A DNA stretch of 12,256 nt from Actinomycetota bacterium. Its GTDB lineage: Bacteria > Actinomycetota > Thermoleophilia > Solirubrobacterales > Solirubrobacteraceae. The translations under genes were made by a program, and so were the position numbers. The notes below the pieces were generated by a model. It was not told the DNA's origin and did no database searches. It was given only the letters and a program-made list of their open reading frames with translations. Position 1 is the first letter of the stretch. Every line of letters begins with the position of its first letter. The stretch spans positions 1 through 12,256 of the forward strand of contig VAXS01000123.1 of the NCBI GenBank assembly GCA_005883255.1. The letters are read 5' to 3'. This document shows positions 5,550-12,256 of this stretch, in pieces.

Positions 5550-6157
5550 GCGAGCCCGCCTTCCTGGCCGACCTCCCGCTGGCCCGCGCCGCCCACGCCT
5601 TCGCCGCCGAGCGGCACGCCGGACAGACCCGCCGCCCCGACGGCGCGCCGTTCATCCGGCATCCGGAGGAGGTGGCCGCGCTCCTCCACGACGCTGGCTT
5701 CTCCGAGCCGGTGGTGGCCGCCGGGCTGCTGCACGACGTGCTCGAGAAGACCGACACCACGGTCGAGGACCTGGAGGAGCGCTTCGGGCCCGAGGTCGCC
5801 CGCCTGATGGAGGCCGTCAGCGAGGATGAGCGGATCGACTCGTACGCGGACCGCAAGGCCGCGCTGATCGACTCGGCCGTCGGGGCCGGTCCCGACGGAG
5901 CGGCGCTCCTGGCCGCCGACAAGATCAGCAAGGTGCGCGACTTCCGCGCCCGGCTGCAGCGCGGCGCGGCGGGCGACGACTCGCCCGAGCTCCACAAGCT
6001 CGAGCACTACCGCCAGAGCCTGGCGGCGCTCGAGCGGTCGCTGCCGGGCCACCCGCTGACCAAGCGGCTGCGCGCCGAGCTGGCCGACGTCGAGGCCGCT
6101 ACGCCGGGGTCGGCTCCGCCGCGCGCACCGGCGACAGCTCCACCGGGATCCCGCTGA
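5525..6157 (+). CDS. MESH1/SpoT-like small HD-domain phosphohydrolase
   Basis: A 210-residue HD-superfamily protein resembling the (p)ppGpp hydrolase domain of SpoT and the small alarmone hydrolases of the MESH1 type. Predicted metal ligands are H46 (FIRHPEEVA, 43-51), H70-D71 (LLHDVLEKTD, 68-77) and D132 (AADKISKVRD, 130-139). The catalytic ED pair of MESH1 reads E74-K75 here, so one acidic residue is replaced by lysine. Substrate is therefore uncertain: (p)ppGpp, NADPH or another pyrophosphorylated nucleotide. The start is taken as GTG 5525, overlapping the CHAD gene by 25 bases; a CTG at 5546 (CTGA overlap with the CHAD stop) is an alternative that would remove 7 residues. The Pro/Ala-rich tail (about 191-210) lies in the part that overlaps the opposing oxidoreductase gene. 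It is co-transcribed with the CHAD gene. Confidence 0.82.
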   Translation: MEEAGGGLSEPAFLADLPLARAAHAFAAERHAGQTRRPDGAPFIRHPEEVAALLHDAGFSEPVVAAGLLHDVLEKTDTTVEDLEERFGPEVARLMEAVSEDERIDSYADRKAALIDSAVGAGPDGAALLAADKISKVRDFRARLQRGAAGDDSPELHKLEHYRQSLAALERSLPGHPLTKRLRAELADVEAATPGSAPPRAPATAPPGSR

Positions 6158-8381
6158 GGATCGCGTTGCCCGACAGGGGCTCCACGCGGGTCTCGTCGGC
6201 CAGGACGTTGGAGTTCGTCCCCGCGTGCTCCGGGCTGGCGGCCACGCCCAGGCGCACCCCGTCGACGTCGTGTCCCCAGCCGTGGGGGATGCTCACCACT
6301 CCCGGCATCACCGCGTCGGTCACCTCCACCGCCACCTCCACCGAGCCGGCGGCCGAGCTCACTCGGGCGCGCCCGCCGTCCGACAGCTCGTGGCGCGCCG
6401 CGTCGTCGGGGTGCACGTGCATGGTGCAGCGCGGCTTCCCCCGGACGAGCGGCTCCAGGTTGTGCATCCAGGAGTTGTTCGAGCGCAGCTGCCGGCGGCC
6501 GACCAGGACCAGGCCCGTGCCGTTGGCGCCGCGGGCCTCCAGTCCCGCGCGCAGCCGCTCGACGTCGGTCACGATCGGCTCGGGCGCCAGCTCCACGCGC
6601 CCGCTGGCCGTACGCAGGACGTCGGGGATGCGCGGCTCCAGCGGCCCCAGGTCGATCCCGTGCGGCGCCGCCTCCAGGCGAGCCAGCGTGAGCCCGTCGG
6701 GATCGACGCCGAAGCCGTCGCCGTAGGGACCGCAGCGCAGCATCAGGTCGAGCAGCCGCTCGGGACCGCGGCGGGGCGTCAGCGCCGCCACCAGCTCGGC
6801 CGGGTCGCGCCCTTCCACCGGCGACCCGGGGGACGCGGCCTCGCGGCGCGCCAGCTCGCCGGCCACCAGGTCGTCGAGGGCGTCCACGTCGGCGTCCGGG
6901 CCCTGGCCCAGGGCGCACCCGGCCAGCCGCAGGAGCGTCCGCCACTCGGGCAGGATCCCGTCGTCCGGCGGCAGCACCGGCGGCGAGTAGTTGGCCACGT
7001 TGCGGATCGCCAGCTGGTACAGCGCCACGTCGTAGTGCGGGCGCTGCAGCGGCGAGGGGGCGGGGAGGACGACGTCGGCGTGGCGGGTGGTCTCGTTGAC
7101 GTAGACGTCGACGCTGACCATGAAGTCCAGGGAGCCGAGCGCCCGCGCAAGCCGTCCCGAGTTGGGCGTGGAGATCGCCGGGTTGCCGGCGATCGTGATC
7201 AGCGCGCGCACCTGGCCCTCGCCCGGCGTGTCGATCTCCTCGGCCAGGCAGGCGACCGGCAGCTCGCCATAGGCCTCGGGCAGCCCGCGCACTCGGCTGT
7301 GCCAGCGTCCCAGCCGCACGCCGCGGCCCTGCCCGCCCTGCCCCCGCGTGTTCGCGGCGCCGGCGGCCGCCCGCGTGAACATCGCGCCGCCCGGGCGATC
7401 GAGGTTGCCGGTGAGCACGTTGAGGACGTCGACCAGCCAGCTGGCCAGCGTGCCGAACTCCTGGGTGCAGGTGCCGATCCGTCCGTAGACGGCGGCCCGC
7501 GGGGCGCCCGCCAGCTCGCGCGCCAGGCGACGGATCTCGCCGGCCGGGATGCCGCACGCCTCGGCCACCGCCTCCGGCTCGAAGTCGGCGGCCAGCGGCT
7601 CGATCCGCTCCAGGCCCGCCAGGTGCGCCGCCACCTGCGCGTCCACCGCCGCCAGCCCCTCGGCGCACAGCACGTGCACCATCGCGAACAGCAGGAACGC
7701 GTCGGTCCCAGGGCGGATGAAGTGGTGCTCGTCGGCCTCGGTGGCGGTGCGCGAGCGGCGGGGGTCGATGACGACCAGCTTGCCGCCGCGCGCCCGCAGC
7801 GCCCGCAGGCGCCCGCGCATGTTCGGCGCGGTGAGCAGCGAGCCGTTGGACGCCAGCGGGTTGGCGCCCAGGATCAGCAGGTGGTCGGTCCGGTCGACGT
7901 CGGGAACGGGGACGCCCAGCATCGTCCCGAACATCAGCCCGGCCGACACCTGCTTGGGCATCTGGTCCACGGTGGAGGCGCTGAAGACGTTCCGCGTGCC
8001 CAGCGCCTTGAGCAGCGCCCGGCCGTACAGCGGCGCGTCCAGGTTGTGGGCGCTGGGGTTGCCCAGGTAGGCCGCGACCGCGTCGTTGCCGCCCGCGGCG
8101 CGGACCTCGCCCAGCCGCCGATCGATCACCGCGAACGCCTCGTCCCAGGTCGCCGGCCGAAGCTCGCCGGACGCCCCCCGGACCAGCGGCGTACGCAGCC
8201 GGTCGGGATCCTCGTGCAGGGCCTTCAGCGCGGGGCCCTTGGGGCACAGGAAGCCGTGGGAGAAGACGTCCTCCGCGTCGCCGCGGATGCCCTCGACCTT
8301 CCCGTCGCGCACCGTGATCTTCAGCCCGCAGGTGGCCTCGCACAGCGGACAGGTCCGGTAGGCGGGCGCCCCTGCGGTCAC
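6099..8381 (-). CDS. Molybdopterin-dependent oxidoreductase (DMSO reductase / formate dehydrogenase superfamily)
   Basis: A 760-residue enzyme that should carry a 4Fe-4S cluster and a bis-molybdopterin guanine dinucleotide cofactor. The N-terminal cluster motif is C11-P-L-C14-E-A-T-C18 followed by C46 (FLCPKGPAL). The central molybdopterin domain includes LLILGANPLASNGS (168-181), VVIDPRRSRTATEADEHHFIRPGTDAF (about 203-229) and NPAISTPNS. The C-terminal dinucleotide-binding domain contains SNNSWMHNLEPLVRGKP and SIPHGWGHD. No twin-arginine signal is seen, so it is probably cytoplasmic. The usual Cys/Sec molybdenum ligand is not evident near residues 135-150 (STVDQMPKQVSAGLMFG). The GTG start at 8381 overlaps the aldolase stop as GTGA and has no Shine-Dalgarno sequence, so translation is probably coupled. 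Many homologues are labelled formate dehydrogenase, but I cannot assign the substrate. No partner electron-transfer subunit is visible. Confidence 0.88.
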   Translation of the reverse strand: MTAGAPAYRTCPLCEATCGLKITVRDGKVEGIRGDAEDVFSHGFLCPKGPALKALHEDPDRLRTPLVRGASGELRPATWDEAFAVIDRRLGEVRAAGGNDAVAAYLGNPSAHNLDAPLYGRALLKALGTRNVFSASTVDQMPKQVSAGLMFGTMLGVPVPDVDRTDHLLILGANPLASNGSLLTAPNMRGRLRALRARGGKLVVIDPRRSRTATEADEHHFIRPGTDAFLLFAMVHVLCAEGLAAVDAQVAAHLAGLERIEPLAADFEPEAVAEACGIPAGEIRRLARELAGAPRAAVYGRIGTCTQEFGTLASWLVDVLNVLTGNLDRPGGAMFTRAAAGAANTRGQGGQGRGVRLGRWHSRVRGLPEAYGELPVACLAEEIDTPGEGQVRALITIAGNPAISTPNSGRLARALGSLDFMVSVDVYVNETTRHADVVLPAPSPLQRPHYDVALYQLAIRNVANYSPPVLPPDDGILPEWRTLLRLAGCALGQGPDADVDALDDLVAGELARREAASPGSPVEGRDPAELVAALTPRRGPERLLDLMLRCGPYGDGFGVDPDGLTLARLEAAPHGIDLGPLEPRIPDVLRTASGRVELAPEPIVTDVERLRAGLEARGANGTGLVLVGRRQLRSNNSWMHNLEPLVRGKPRCTMHVHPDDAARHELSDGGRARVSSAAGSVEVAVEVTDAVMPGVVSIPHGWGHDVDGVRLGVAASPEHAGTNSNVLADETRVEPLSGNAILSGIPVELSPVRAAEPTPA

Positions 8382-9409
8382 GGTCGGCCAAGCGTATCGC
8401 GCACCGCCGCGAGCGCTCGCTCCACGCCCGCCCGGTCCACGTCGAGGTGGGTGACCATTCGCACCCGCCGGGAGTCGAGCCGGCTGGCCTCGACGCCCGC
8501 CTCCTCCAGCCCCGCGGCGAGCCCGGCGGCGTCCGGCACCGCGAAGATCACGATGTTGGTCTCGACCCGGGCGGCGTCGATCTCCACTCCCGGGATCGCC
8601 GCCAGCCCCTCGGCCAGCACGCGCGCGTGGGCGTGGTCCTCGGCCAGCCGCTCGACGTGGTGGTCGAGCGCGTACAGGCCGGCGGCGGCCACGATCCCCG
8701 CCTGCCGCATGGCGCCGCCCCACATCTGCTTGTAGCGCCAGGCCTCGTCGATCAGCTCGCGCGAGCCGGCCAGCACGGCGCCCACGGGGGCGCCCAGTCC
8801 CTTGGTGAAGTCCAGCCAGGCGGTGTCGAACCCGCTGGCGTAGTCGGCGGCGCTCACGCCGCTGGCCACCACCGCGTTCAGCAGCCGGGCGCCGTCGAGG
8901 TGCGCCCGCAGCCCGTGACGCCGCGCCACCGCCAGCACCTCGTGGACCGTGGCCAGCGGCCACACCCGGCCGCCGCCCATGTTGGTGGTCTGCTCCACCG
9001 AGACCAGCCGCGAGCGCGGGGCGTAGCGGTCGCCGGGCGCCGCCAGCGCCGCCTCCACCTGCTGGGCGGTGAAGATCCCGCCGTCGCCGTCCAGGGGCTG
9101 GGGGAACGCGCCCGACAGCGCCGCCGGCCCGCCGGCCTCCGCCACTATGGGGTGCGCCGTCCGGTCGAGCAGGACCGCGTCGCCGCCCGGGCGGATGTGC
9201 AGCCGCAGCGCGATCGCGTTGCACATCGTCCCGGACGGGAGGAACAGGCCCGCCTCGTGGCCCAGCAGCTCGGCCACGCGCTCCTGCAGCGCGTTGACGG
9301 TGGGGTCGAGCCCGCGCTGCTCGTCGGCCACCTCGGCGGCCGCGATCGCCCGGCGCATCCCCTCGGTGGGGCGCGTCTGGGTGTCGGAGTACAGGTTGAC
9401 CCTGTCCAC
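8378..9409 (-). CDS. ltaE: Low-specificity threonine aldolase (PLP-dependent)
   Basis: A 343-residue fold-type I PLP enzyme. The family cleaves L-threonine or L-allo-threonine to glycine and acetaldehyde and accepts other beta-hydroxy amino acids. Seen: SDTQTRPTEGMR near the N-terminus (8-19), PSGTMCN (58-64) for phosphate binding, H86 in RTAHPI as the likely ring-stacking residue, HLDGAR (170-175, with D172) and DFTKGLGAPVGAVLAG (200-215), where K203 is the Schiff-base lysine. The RRVRMVTH segment (314-321) supplies the substrate carboxylate arginine. Length is normal. The start is a GTG at 9409 with a TAGGCT element 10 bases upstream and no Shine-Dalgarno sequence. It is divergent from uvrC across 36 bases and overlaps the molybdoenzyme downstream. 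A related beta-eliminating lyase activity is possible but less likely. Confidence 0.9.
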   Translation of the reverse strand: MDRVNLYSDTQTRPTEGMRRAIAAAEVADEQRGLDPTVNALQERVAELLGHEAGLFLPSGTMCNAIALRLHIRPGGDAVLLDRTAHPIVAEAGGPAALSGAFPQPLDGDGGIFTAQQVEAALAAPGDRYAPRSRLVSVEQTTNMGGGRVWPLATVHEVLAVARRHGLRAHLDGARLLNAVVASGVSAADYASGFDTAWLDFTKGLGAPVGAVLAGSRELIDEAWRYKQMWGGAMRQAGIVAAAGLYALDHHVERLAEDHAHARVLAEGLAAIPGVEIDAARVETNIVIFAVPDAAGLAAGLEEAGVEASRLDSRRVRMVTHLDVDRAGVERALAAVRDTLGRP

Positions 9410-9419
9410 GGGCGGCCGG

Positions 9420-9425
9420 AGCCTA
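9420..9425 (-). promoter_or_regulatory. Candidate -10 element for ltaE and the molybdoenzyme
   Basis: TAGGCT on the minus strand, ending 10 bases before the GTG at 9409, so the transcript would have almost no leader. No Shine-Dalgarno sequence is found for this start. It lies only 8 bases from the opposing uvrC -10 element. Confidence 0.45.
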
Positions 9426-9433
9426 CGGCGTCC

Positions 9434-9439
9434 TATCCT
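9434..9439 (+). promoter_or_regulatory. Candidate -10 element for uvrC (leaderless)
   Basis: TATCCT ends 6 bases before the GTG at 9446, the spacing expected if transcription begins at the start codon. The intervening CGAAGG could alternatively serve as a very close ribosome binding site. No -35 box is clear; the expected position falls in the ltaE leader. Confidence 0.45.
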
Positions 9440-9445
9440 CGAAGG

Positions 9446-11314
9446 GTGCCCTCACAGACCACCGACAAGCTCGCCGAGCAGCGCCGCGGCCTGCCCGACC
9501 AGCCCGGCGTCTACCTGTTCCGCGACGAGCGCGGGCGGGTGATCTACGTGGGCAAGGCCAAGTCGATCCGCAAGCGCGTGGCCTCGCACTTCTCCGGGCG
9601 GACGGCCTACGGCCCCGCCGAGCTGGTGCCGCTGATCGACGGCCTCGAGTACGTGGTCACCGCCACCGAGGCCGAGGCCCTGCTGGCCGAGCAGAACTTC
9701 ATCAAGCGCTACAAGCCCCGCTTCAACATCCGGCTGCGGGACGACAAGTCCTACCCCTACATCGCGATCTCGCTGGACGAGGAGTTCCCCCGCGTCTACT
9801 TCACGCGCGAGCGCCACCGCCGCGACCGGGCCTACTTCGGGCCCTACTCCAACGCCAAGAAGGTGCGGGGCACGCTCGACCTGCTCCAGAAGGTGTTCCT
9901 GTTCCGCTCCTGCGAGGGGACGGAGCCGGGGCGGCGCAGCGGCTCGCCCTGCCTCGACTACTACATCAAGCGCTGCACGGCCCCCTGCGTGGACTACGTC
10001 TCGCGCGAGGAGTACCGCCAGGGGATCGACGGCGTGGTCGCCTTCCTGTCCGGCCGCTACCGCGAGATCGAGCGCGAGCTGGAGGACCGCATGCACGACG
10101 CCGCGGGAGCCCAGCACTTCGAGGAGGCGGCCCTGTACCGCAACCGCCTGCGCGCCGTCCGCTCGCTGCTGGAGCGCCAGCGGGTGGCGAACGAGTCGGT
10201 GGGCACGGTGGACGCGATCGCGGTGGCGGTGGACGGGACCGAGGCCAACGCCCAGGTGTTCCAGGTCCGCGACGGCGTGCTCTCCGACCGCCAGTCCTTC
10301 TACCTGGCCAACGAGGGCGCTCACAACCTGGCCGAGGTGGTCGAGGAGTTCGCGCTGCAGTACTACGGGACCGCCACCGCGATCCCGCCCCAGATCGTGG
10401 TCCAGCGCGAGGCCGGCCGGCTGCCCGCGCTGGCCGAGGCGCTGGCCGACCGGCGGGGCGGAGCGGTGGAGGTCCGGCCCGCCGAGCGGGGGGACAAGCG
10501 CCGCATTCTCGAGCTGGCCGAGCGCAACGCCCGGCTGGCGCTCGACCAGGACCGCCTCAAGGAGGAGCGCCGGCGCCAGCGGCGCGCCGAGGCGCTCGAC
10601 GGCCTGCAGGAGGCGCTGGGGCTCGACGTCCCGCCCGTCCGGATCGAGTGCTTCGACGTCTCCAACCTGATGGGGACGCACAACGTGGCCTCGATGGTGG
10701 TGTTCGAGGGCGGCGCGCCGAAGAAGTCCGACTACCGGCGCTTCAAGATCCGCACGGTCGAGGGCTCCGACGACTTCGCGGCCATCGCCGAGGTCCTGTC
10801 GCGCCGCCTGGCCCGCTTCGAGGAGCAGCGGGACCGCTCGCCCCACGACCCCGAGCGCGACGCCTCGTTCTCGGCGCTCCCGAACCTGATCGTGATCGAC
10901 GGCGGGCGCGGCCAGCTCTCCAGCGGGCTGGCGGCGCTGCCGGGCTTCCGGGAGCGGGGCGTGGCGGTGGTGGCCCTGGCGAAGCGGATCGAGGAGCTGT
11001 TCCTCCCCAGCCGCAAGCGCCCCCTGGTGCTGGACCACGAGAGCCCGGAGCTGCAGCTGCTCCAGCGGGTGCGCGACGAGGCCCACCGGTTCGCGATCGC
11101 GCACCACCGCACCCGCCGCGACCGGGCGATGACCGCCTCGATCCTGGACGAGCTGCCGGGGGTGGGGCCCGCCCGCAAGCGCGCGCTGCTCAAGCACTTC
11201 GGCTCGCCCGAGGCGGTGCTGGCCGCGTCGCGGGAGGAGCTGGAGGCGGCCCCCGGCATGCCCGGGAAGGTGGCGCGCCAGGTGTACGTCCAATTGCACC
11301 GGACGGCGCGCTAG
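9446..11314 (+). CDS. uvrC: Excinuclease ABC subunit C
   Basis: A 622-residue protein that makes both incisions around a DNA lesion after recruitment by UvrB. The N-terminal GIY-YIG nuclease (about 16-95) shows GVYLF and VIYVGKAKSIRKRV and makes the 3' cut. Four cysteines (C156, C169, C177, C181) match the iron-sulfur cluster site reported in UvrC. The UVR UvrB-binding helices are at about 204-240. The RNase H-like nuclease (about 395-555) shows ECFDVSNLMGTH (D404), VIDGGRGQLSSG (D485) and DEAHRFAIAHHR (544-555), and makes the 5' cut. Tandem helix-hairpin-helix motifs (LDELPGVGPARKRALLKHFG, then the region near 600) end the protein. Length is standard. The start is GTG 9446; the long open frame upstream of it is antisense to the aldolase and is not coding. 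rapZ follows 46 bases downstream, as in many Gram-positive genomes. Confidence 0.97.
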   Translation: MPSQTTDKLAEQRRGLPDQPGVYLFRDERGRVIYVGKAKSIRKRVASHFSGRTAYGPAELVPLIDGLEYVVTATEAEALLAEQNFIKRYKPRFNIRLRDDKSYPYIAISLDEEFPRVYFTRERHRRDRAYFGPYSNAKKVRGTLDLLQKVFLFRSCEGTEPGRRSGSPCLDYYIKRCTAPCVDYVSREEYRQGIDGVVAFLSGRYREIERELEDRMHDAAGAQHFEEAALYRNRLRAVRSLLERQRVANESVGTVDAIAVAVDGTEANAQVFQVRDGVLSDRQSFYLANEGAHNLAEVVEEFALQYYGTATAIPPQIVVQREAGRLPALAEALADRRGGAVEVRPAERGDKRRILELAERNARLALDQDRLKEERRRQRRAEALDGLQEALGLDVPPVRIECFDVSNLMGTHNVASMVVFEGGAPKKSDYRRFKIRTVEGSDDFAAIAEVLSRRLARFEEQRDRSPHDPERDASFSALPNLIVIDGGRGQLSSGLAALPGFRERGVAVVALAKRIEELFLPSRKRPLVLDHESPELQLLQRVRDEAHRFAIAHHRTRRDRAMTASILDELPGVGPARKRALLKHFGSPEAVLAASREELEAAPGMPGKVARQVYVQLHRTAR

Positions 11315-11345
11315 GGCGCATCGCGTCCGGGGCCCAGCCGTTAAC

Positions 11346-11350
11346 AGGAA
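11346..11350 (+). promoter_or_regulatory. Possible ribosome binding site of rapZ
   Basis: AGGAA lies 10 bases before the ATG at 11361. The spacing is long and the match modest, but it is the best candidate for any of the possible rapZ starts. Confidence 0.35.
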
Positions 11351-11360
11351 CGAAATCCGG

Positions 11361-12256
11361 ATGTCCGAGCGGACCGCCAAGATCTCCTCGATGGCCCACG
11401 TGCGGCCAGCGAGGCTGGGCGAGCGGCTGCGACGCGGCCGCCGGCTGAGCCGTGGGACGATCCGGCCGGTGGAGCCCAGCCTGGACGACTTCGTCGTCAT
11501 CACCGGGTACTCCGGCGCCGGGAAGTCGACCGCGATGGCGGTCTTCGAGGACGCCGGCTACTTCTGCGTCGACAACCTGCCGCCGGAGATGATCGGCTCG
11601 CTGGCCGAGCTGTTCATGCACGAGGGGTCGAAGGTGGAGACCGCGGCCATCGTGTGCGACGTGCGCGGCGGGGAGTTCTTCGACGGGCTGGTCAAGGTGC
11701 TGCGCGACCTCGACGACAGCGGGGTGCGGCACCGCCTGATCTTCCTGGAGGCCGACGAGCAGGTCCTGCGGCGCCGCTACCAGGAGACGCGCCGGCGCCA
11801 CCCGCTGGCCCCGTCGGGGACGGTGGAGGAGGGCATCGCCGCCGAGCGCGCGGCCCTGGCGCCGCTGCGGGAGCACGCCGACGAGGTGATCGACACCGGG
11901 GGCCTGACCGCGGCGATGCTGCGGCGCAAGCTGGCCGACGAGATGCTGCCCGCGCAGGCCAGCGTGAAGCTGGCGGTGACCTTCACCTCGTTCGGGCACA
12001 AGCACGGGCCGCTGCGCGACGCCGACCTGGCCTTCGACTGCCGCTTCCTGCCCAATCCCCACTACGAGCCGGACCTGCGTCCCCAGACCGGCCTGGACGC
12101 CGAGGTCGTGGCCCACATCGACCGCGACGGCGAGCTGCGGCAGTTCTACGCGCACGTCATCCCGCTGCTCGACTACCTGCTGCCCCAGTACGTGCGCGAG
12201 GGCAAGGCGCATCTGCTGATCGCCATCGGGTGCACGGGCGGCCGCCACCGCTCGGT
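11361..12256 (+). CDS. rapZ: RapZ family nucleotide-binding protein (3' end beyond window)
   Basis: 298 complete codons are visible and the frame is open at the window edge. The Walker A motif GYSGAGKST is at residues 49-57, with YFCVDNLPPEM (67-77) after it. The C-terminal half carries TFTSFGHKHG (207-216), DCRFLPNPHYEPDLRPQTG (226-244) and IAIGCTGGRHRS (287-298), all RapZ/YvcJ hallmarks. In E. coli RapZ controls GlmZ/GlmS and amino-sugar supply; in Gram-positive bacteria the homologue binds and hydrolyses nucleotides and its role is less defined. It commonly sits between uvrC and whiA-type genes, as the upstream side here shows. The ATG at 11361 gives an Arg-rich extension of about 43 residues ahead of the P-loop domain. 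ATG 11391 and GTG 11469 are alternatives, the last giving the more usual family N-terminus. The extension has the same high third-position GC as real coding sequence. Confidence 0.93.
   Translation, partial: MSERTAKISSMAHVRPARLGERLRRGRRLSRGTIRPVEPSLDDFVVITGYSGAGKSTAMAVFEDAGYFCVDNLPPEMIGSLAELFMHEGSKVETAAIVCDVRGGEFFDGLVKVLRDLDDSGVRHRLIFLEADEQVLRRRYQETRRRHPLAPSGTVEEGIAAERAALAPLREHADEVIDTGGLTAAMLRRKLADEMLPAQASVKLAVTFTSFGHKHGPLRDADLAFDCRFLPNPHYEPDLRPQTGLDAEVVAHIDRDGELRQFYAHVIPLLDYLLPQYVREGKAHLLIAIGCTGGRHRS

Noticed and set aside
8382..9224. Long open-frame extension upstream of the molybdoenzyme start, giving over 1000 codons in total
   Set aside because: It lies in another frame of the aldolase gene on the same strand and translates to low-complexity Ala/Gly/Arg sequence. 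The family's Cys motif begins just after GTG 8381.
8447..9445. Open frame continuous with the front of uvrC
   Set aside because: It is antisense to the aldolase and has no similarity to UvrC; the GIY-YIG domain starts right after GTG 9446.
11301..11329. Possible terminator hairpin after uvrC (GGAC...GTCC arms)
   Set aside because: The arms pair only with a bulge and there is no T tract, so read-through into rapZ is more likely.
9452..11503. 683-codon open frame on the minus strand across uvrC
   Set aside because: It mirrors uvrC codons with high third-position GC and gives Leu/Gly/Ala/His-rich sequence with no domain. This is a usual artefact in GC-rich genomes.

Overview
The window is very GC-rich bacterial chromosome. 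GTG starts are common, codons strongly prefer G or C in the third position, and genes are packed with short overlaps. The uvrC-rapZ pair and the rsbR-S-T partner-switching operon point to a high-GC actinobacterium. Thermoleophilia/Solirubrobacterales is my best guess, but that is inference and no rRNA or other phylogenetic marker is present. I see no tRNA, rRNA, CRISPR array, insertion sequence or integrase, and no gene-free stretch longer than about 160 bases.

Region 1 (1-4343) is a signalling island. On the minus strand, reading from 4343 down to 509, five genes form one operon: an RsbR stressosome scaffold/sensor, an RsbS STAS scaffold, an RsbT switch kinase, an RsbX-type phosphatase, and an RsbU-type phosphatase with an inserted GAF domain. 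The last four junctions are 15 nt apart or overlap by 11, 8 and 4 nt. Facing them on the plus strand are the tail of an unidentified gene (1-65) and an RsbW-like anti-sigma kinase (72-488). By analogy with Bacillus, stress would make RsbT phosphorylate RsbR/RsbS, leave the complex and activate RsbU. RsbU would then dephosphorylate an RsbV-type antagonist, which would titrate the RsbW-like kinase away from a sigma factor. RsbX would reset the complex. No sigma factor is visible in this window.

Region 2 (4344-4502) is a 159-bp divergent control region. It holds a TAGGCT -10-like hexamer for each direction and a perfect 8-bp inverted repeat in the predicted rsbR leader.

Region 3 (4503-6157, plus strand) has a CHAD-domain protein (probably polyphosphate-associated) overlapped by a small MESH1/SpoT-type HD hydrolase. 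This gives a plausible polyphosphate/alarmone stress pair beside the stressosome.

Region 4 (6099-9409, minus strand) has a low-specificity threonine aldolase translationally coupled (GTGA overlap) to a 760-residue molybdopterin/4Fe-4S oxidoreductase. The 3' end of the oxidoreductase gene overlaps the HD gene tail-to-tail by 59 bp.

Region 5 (9446-12256, plus strand) has uvrC (nucleotide excision repair), driven from a 36-bp divergent intergenic region shared with the aldolase, followed by rapZ (P-loop nucleotide-binding regulator), which runs off the window end.
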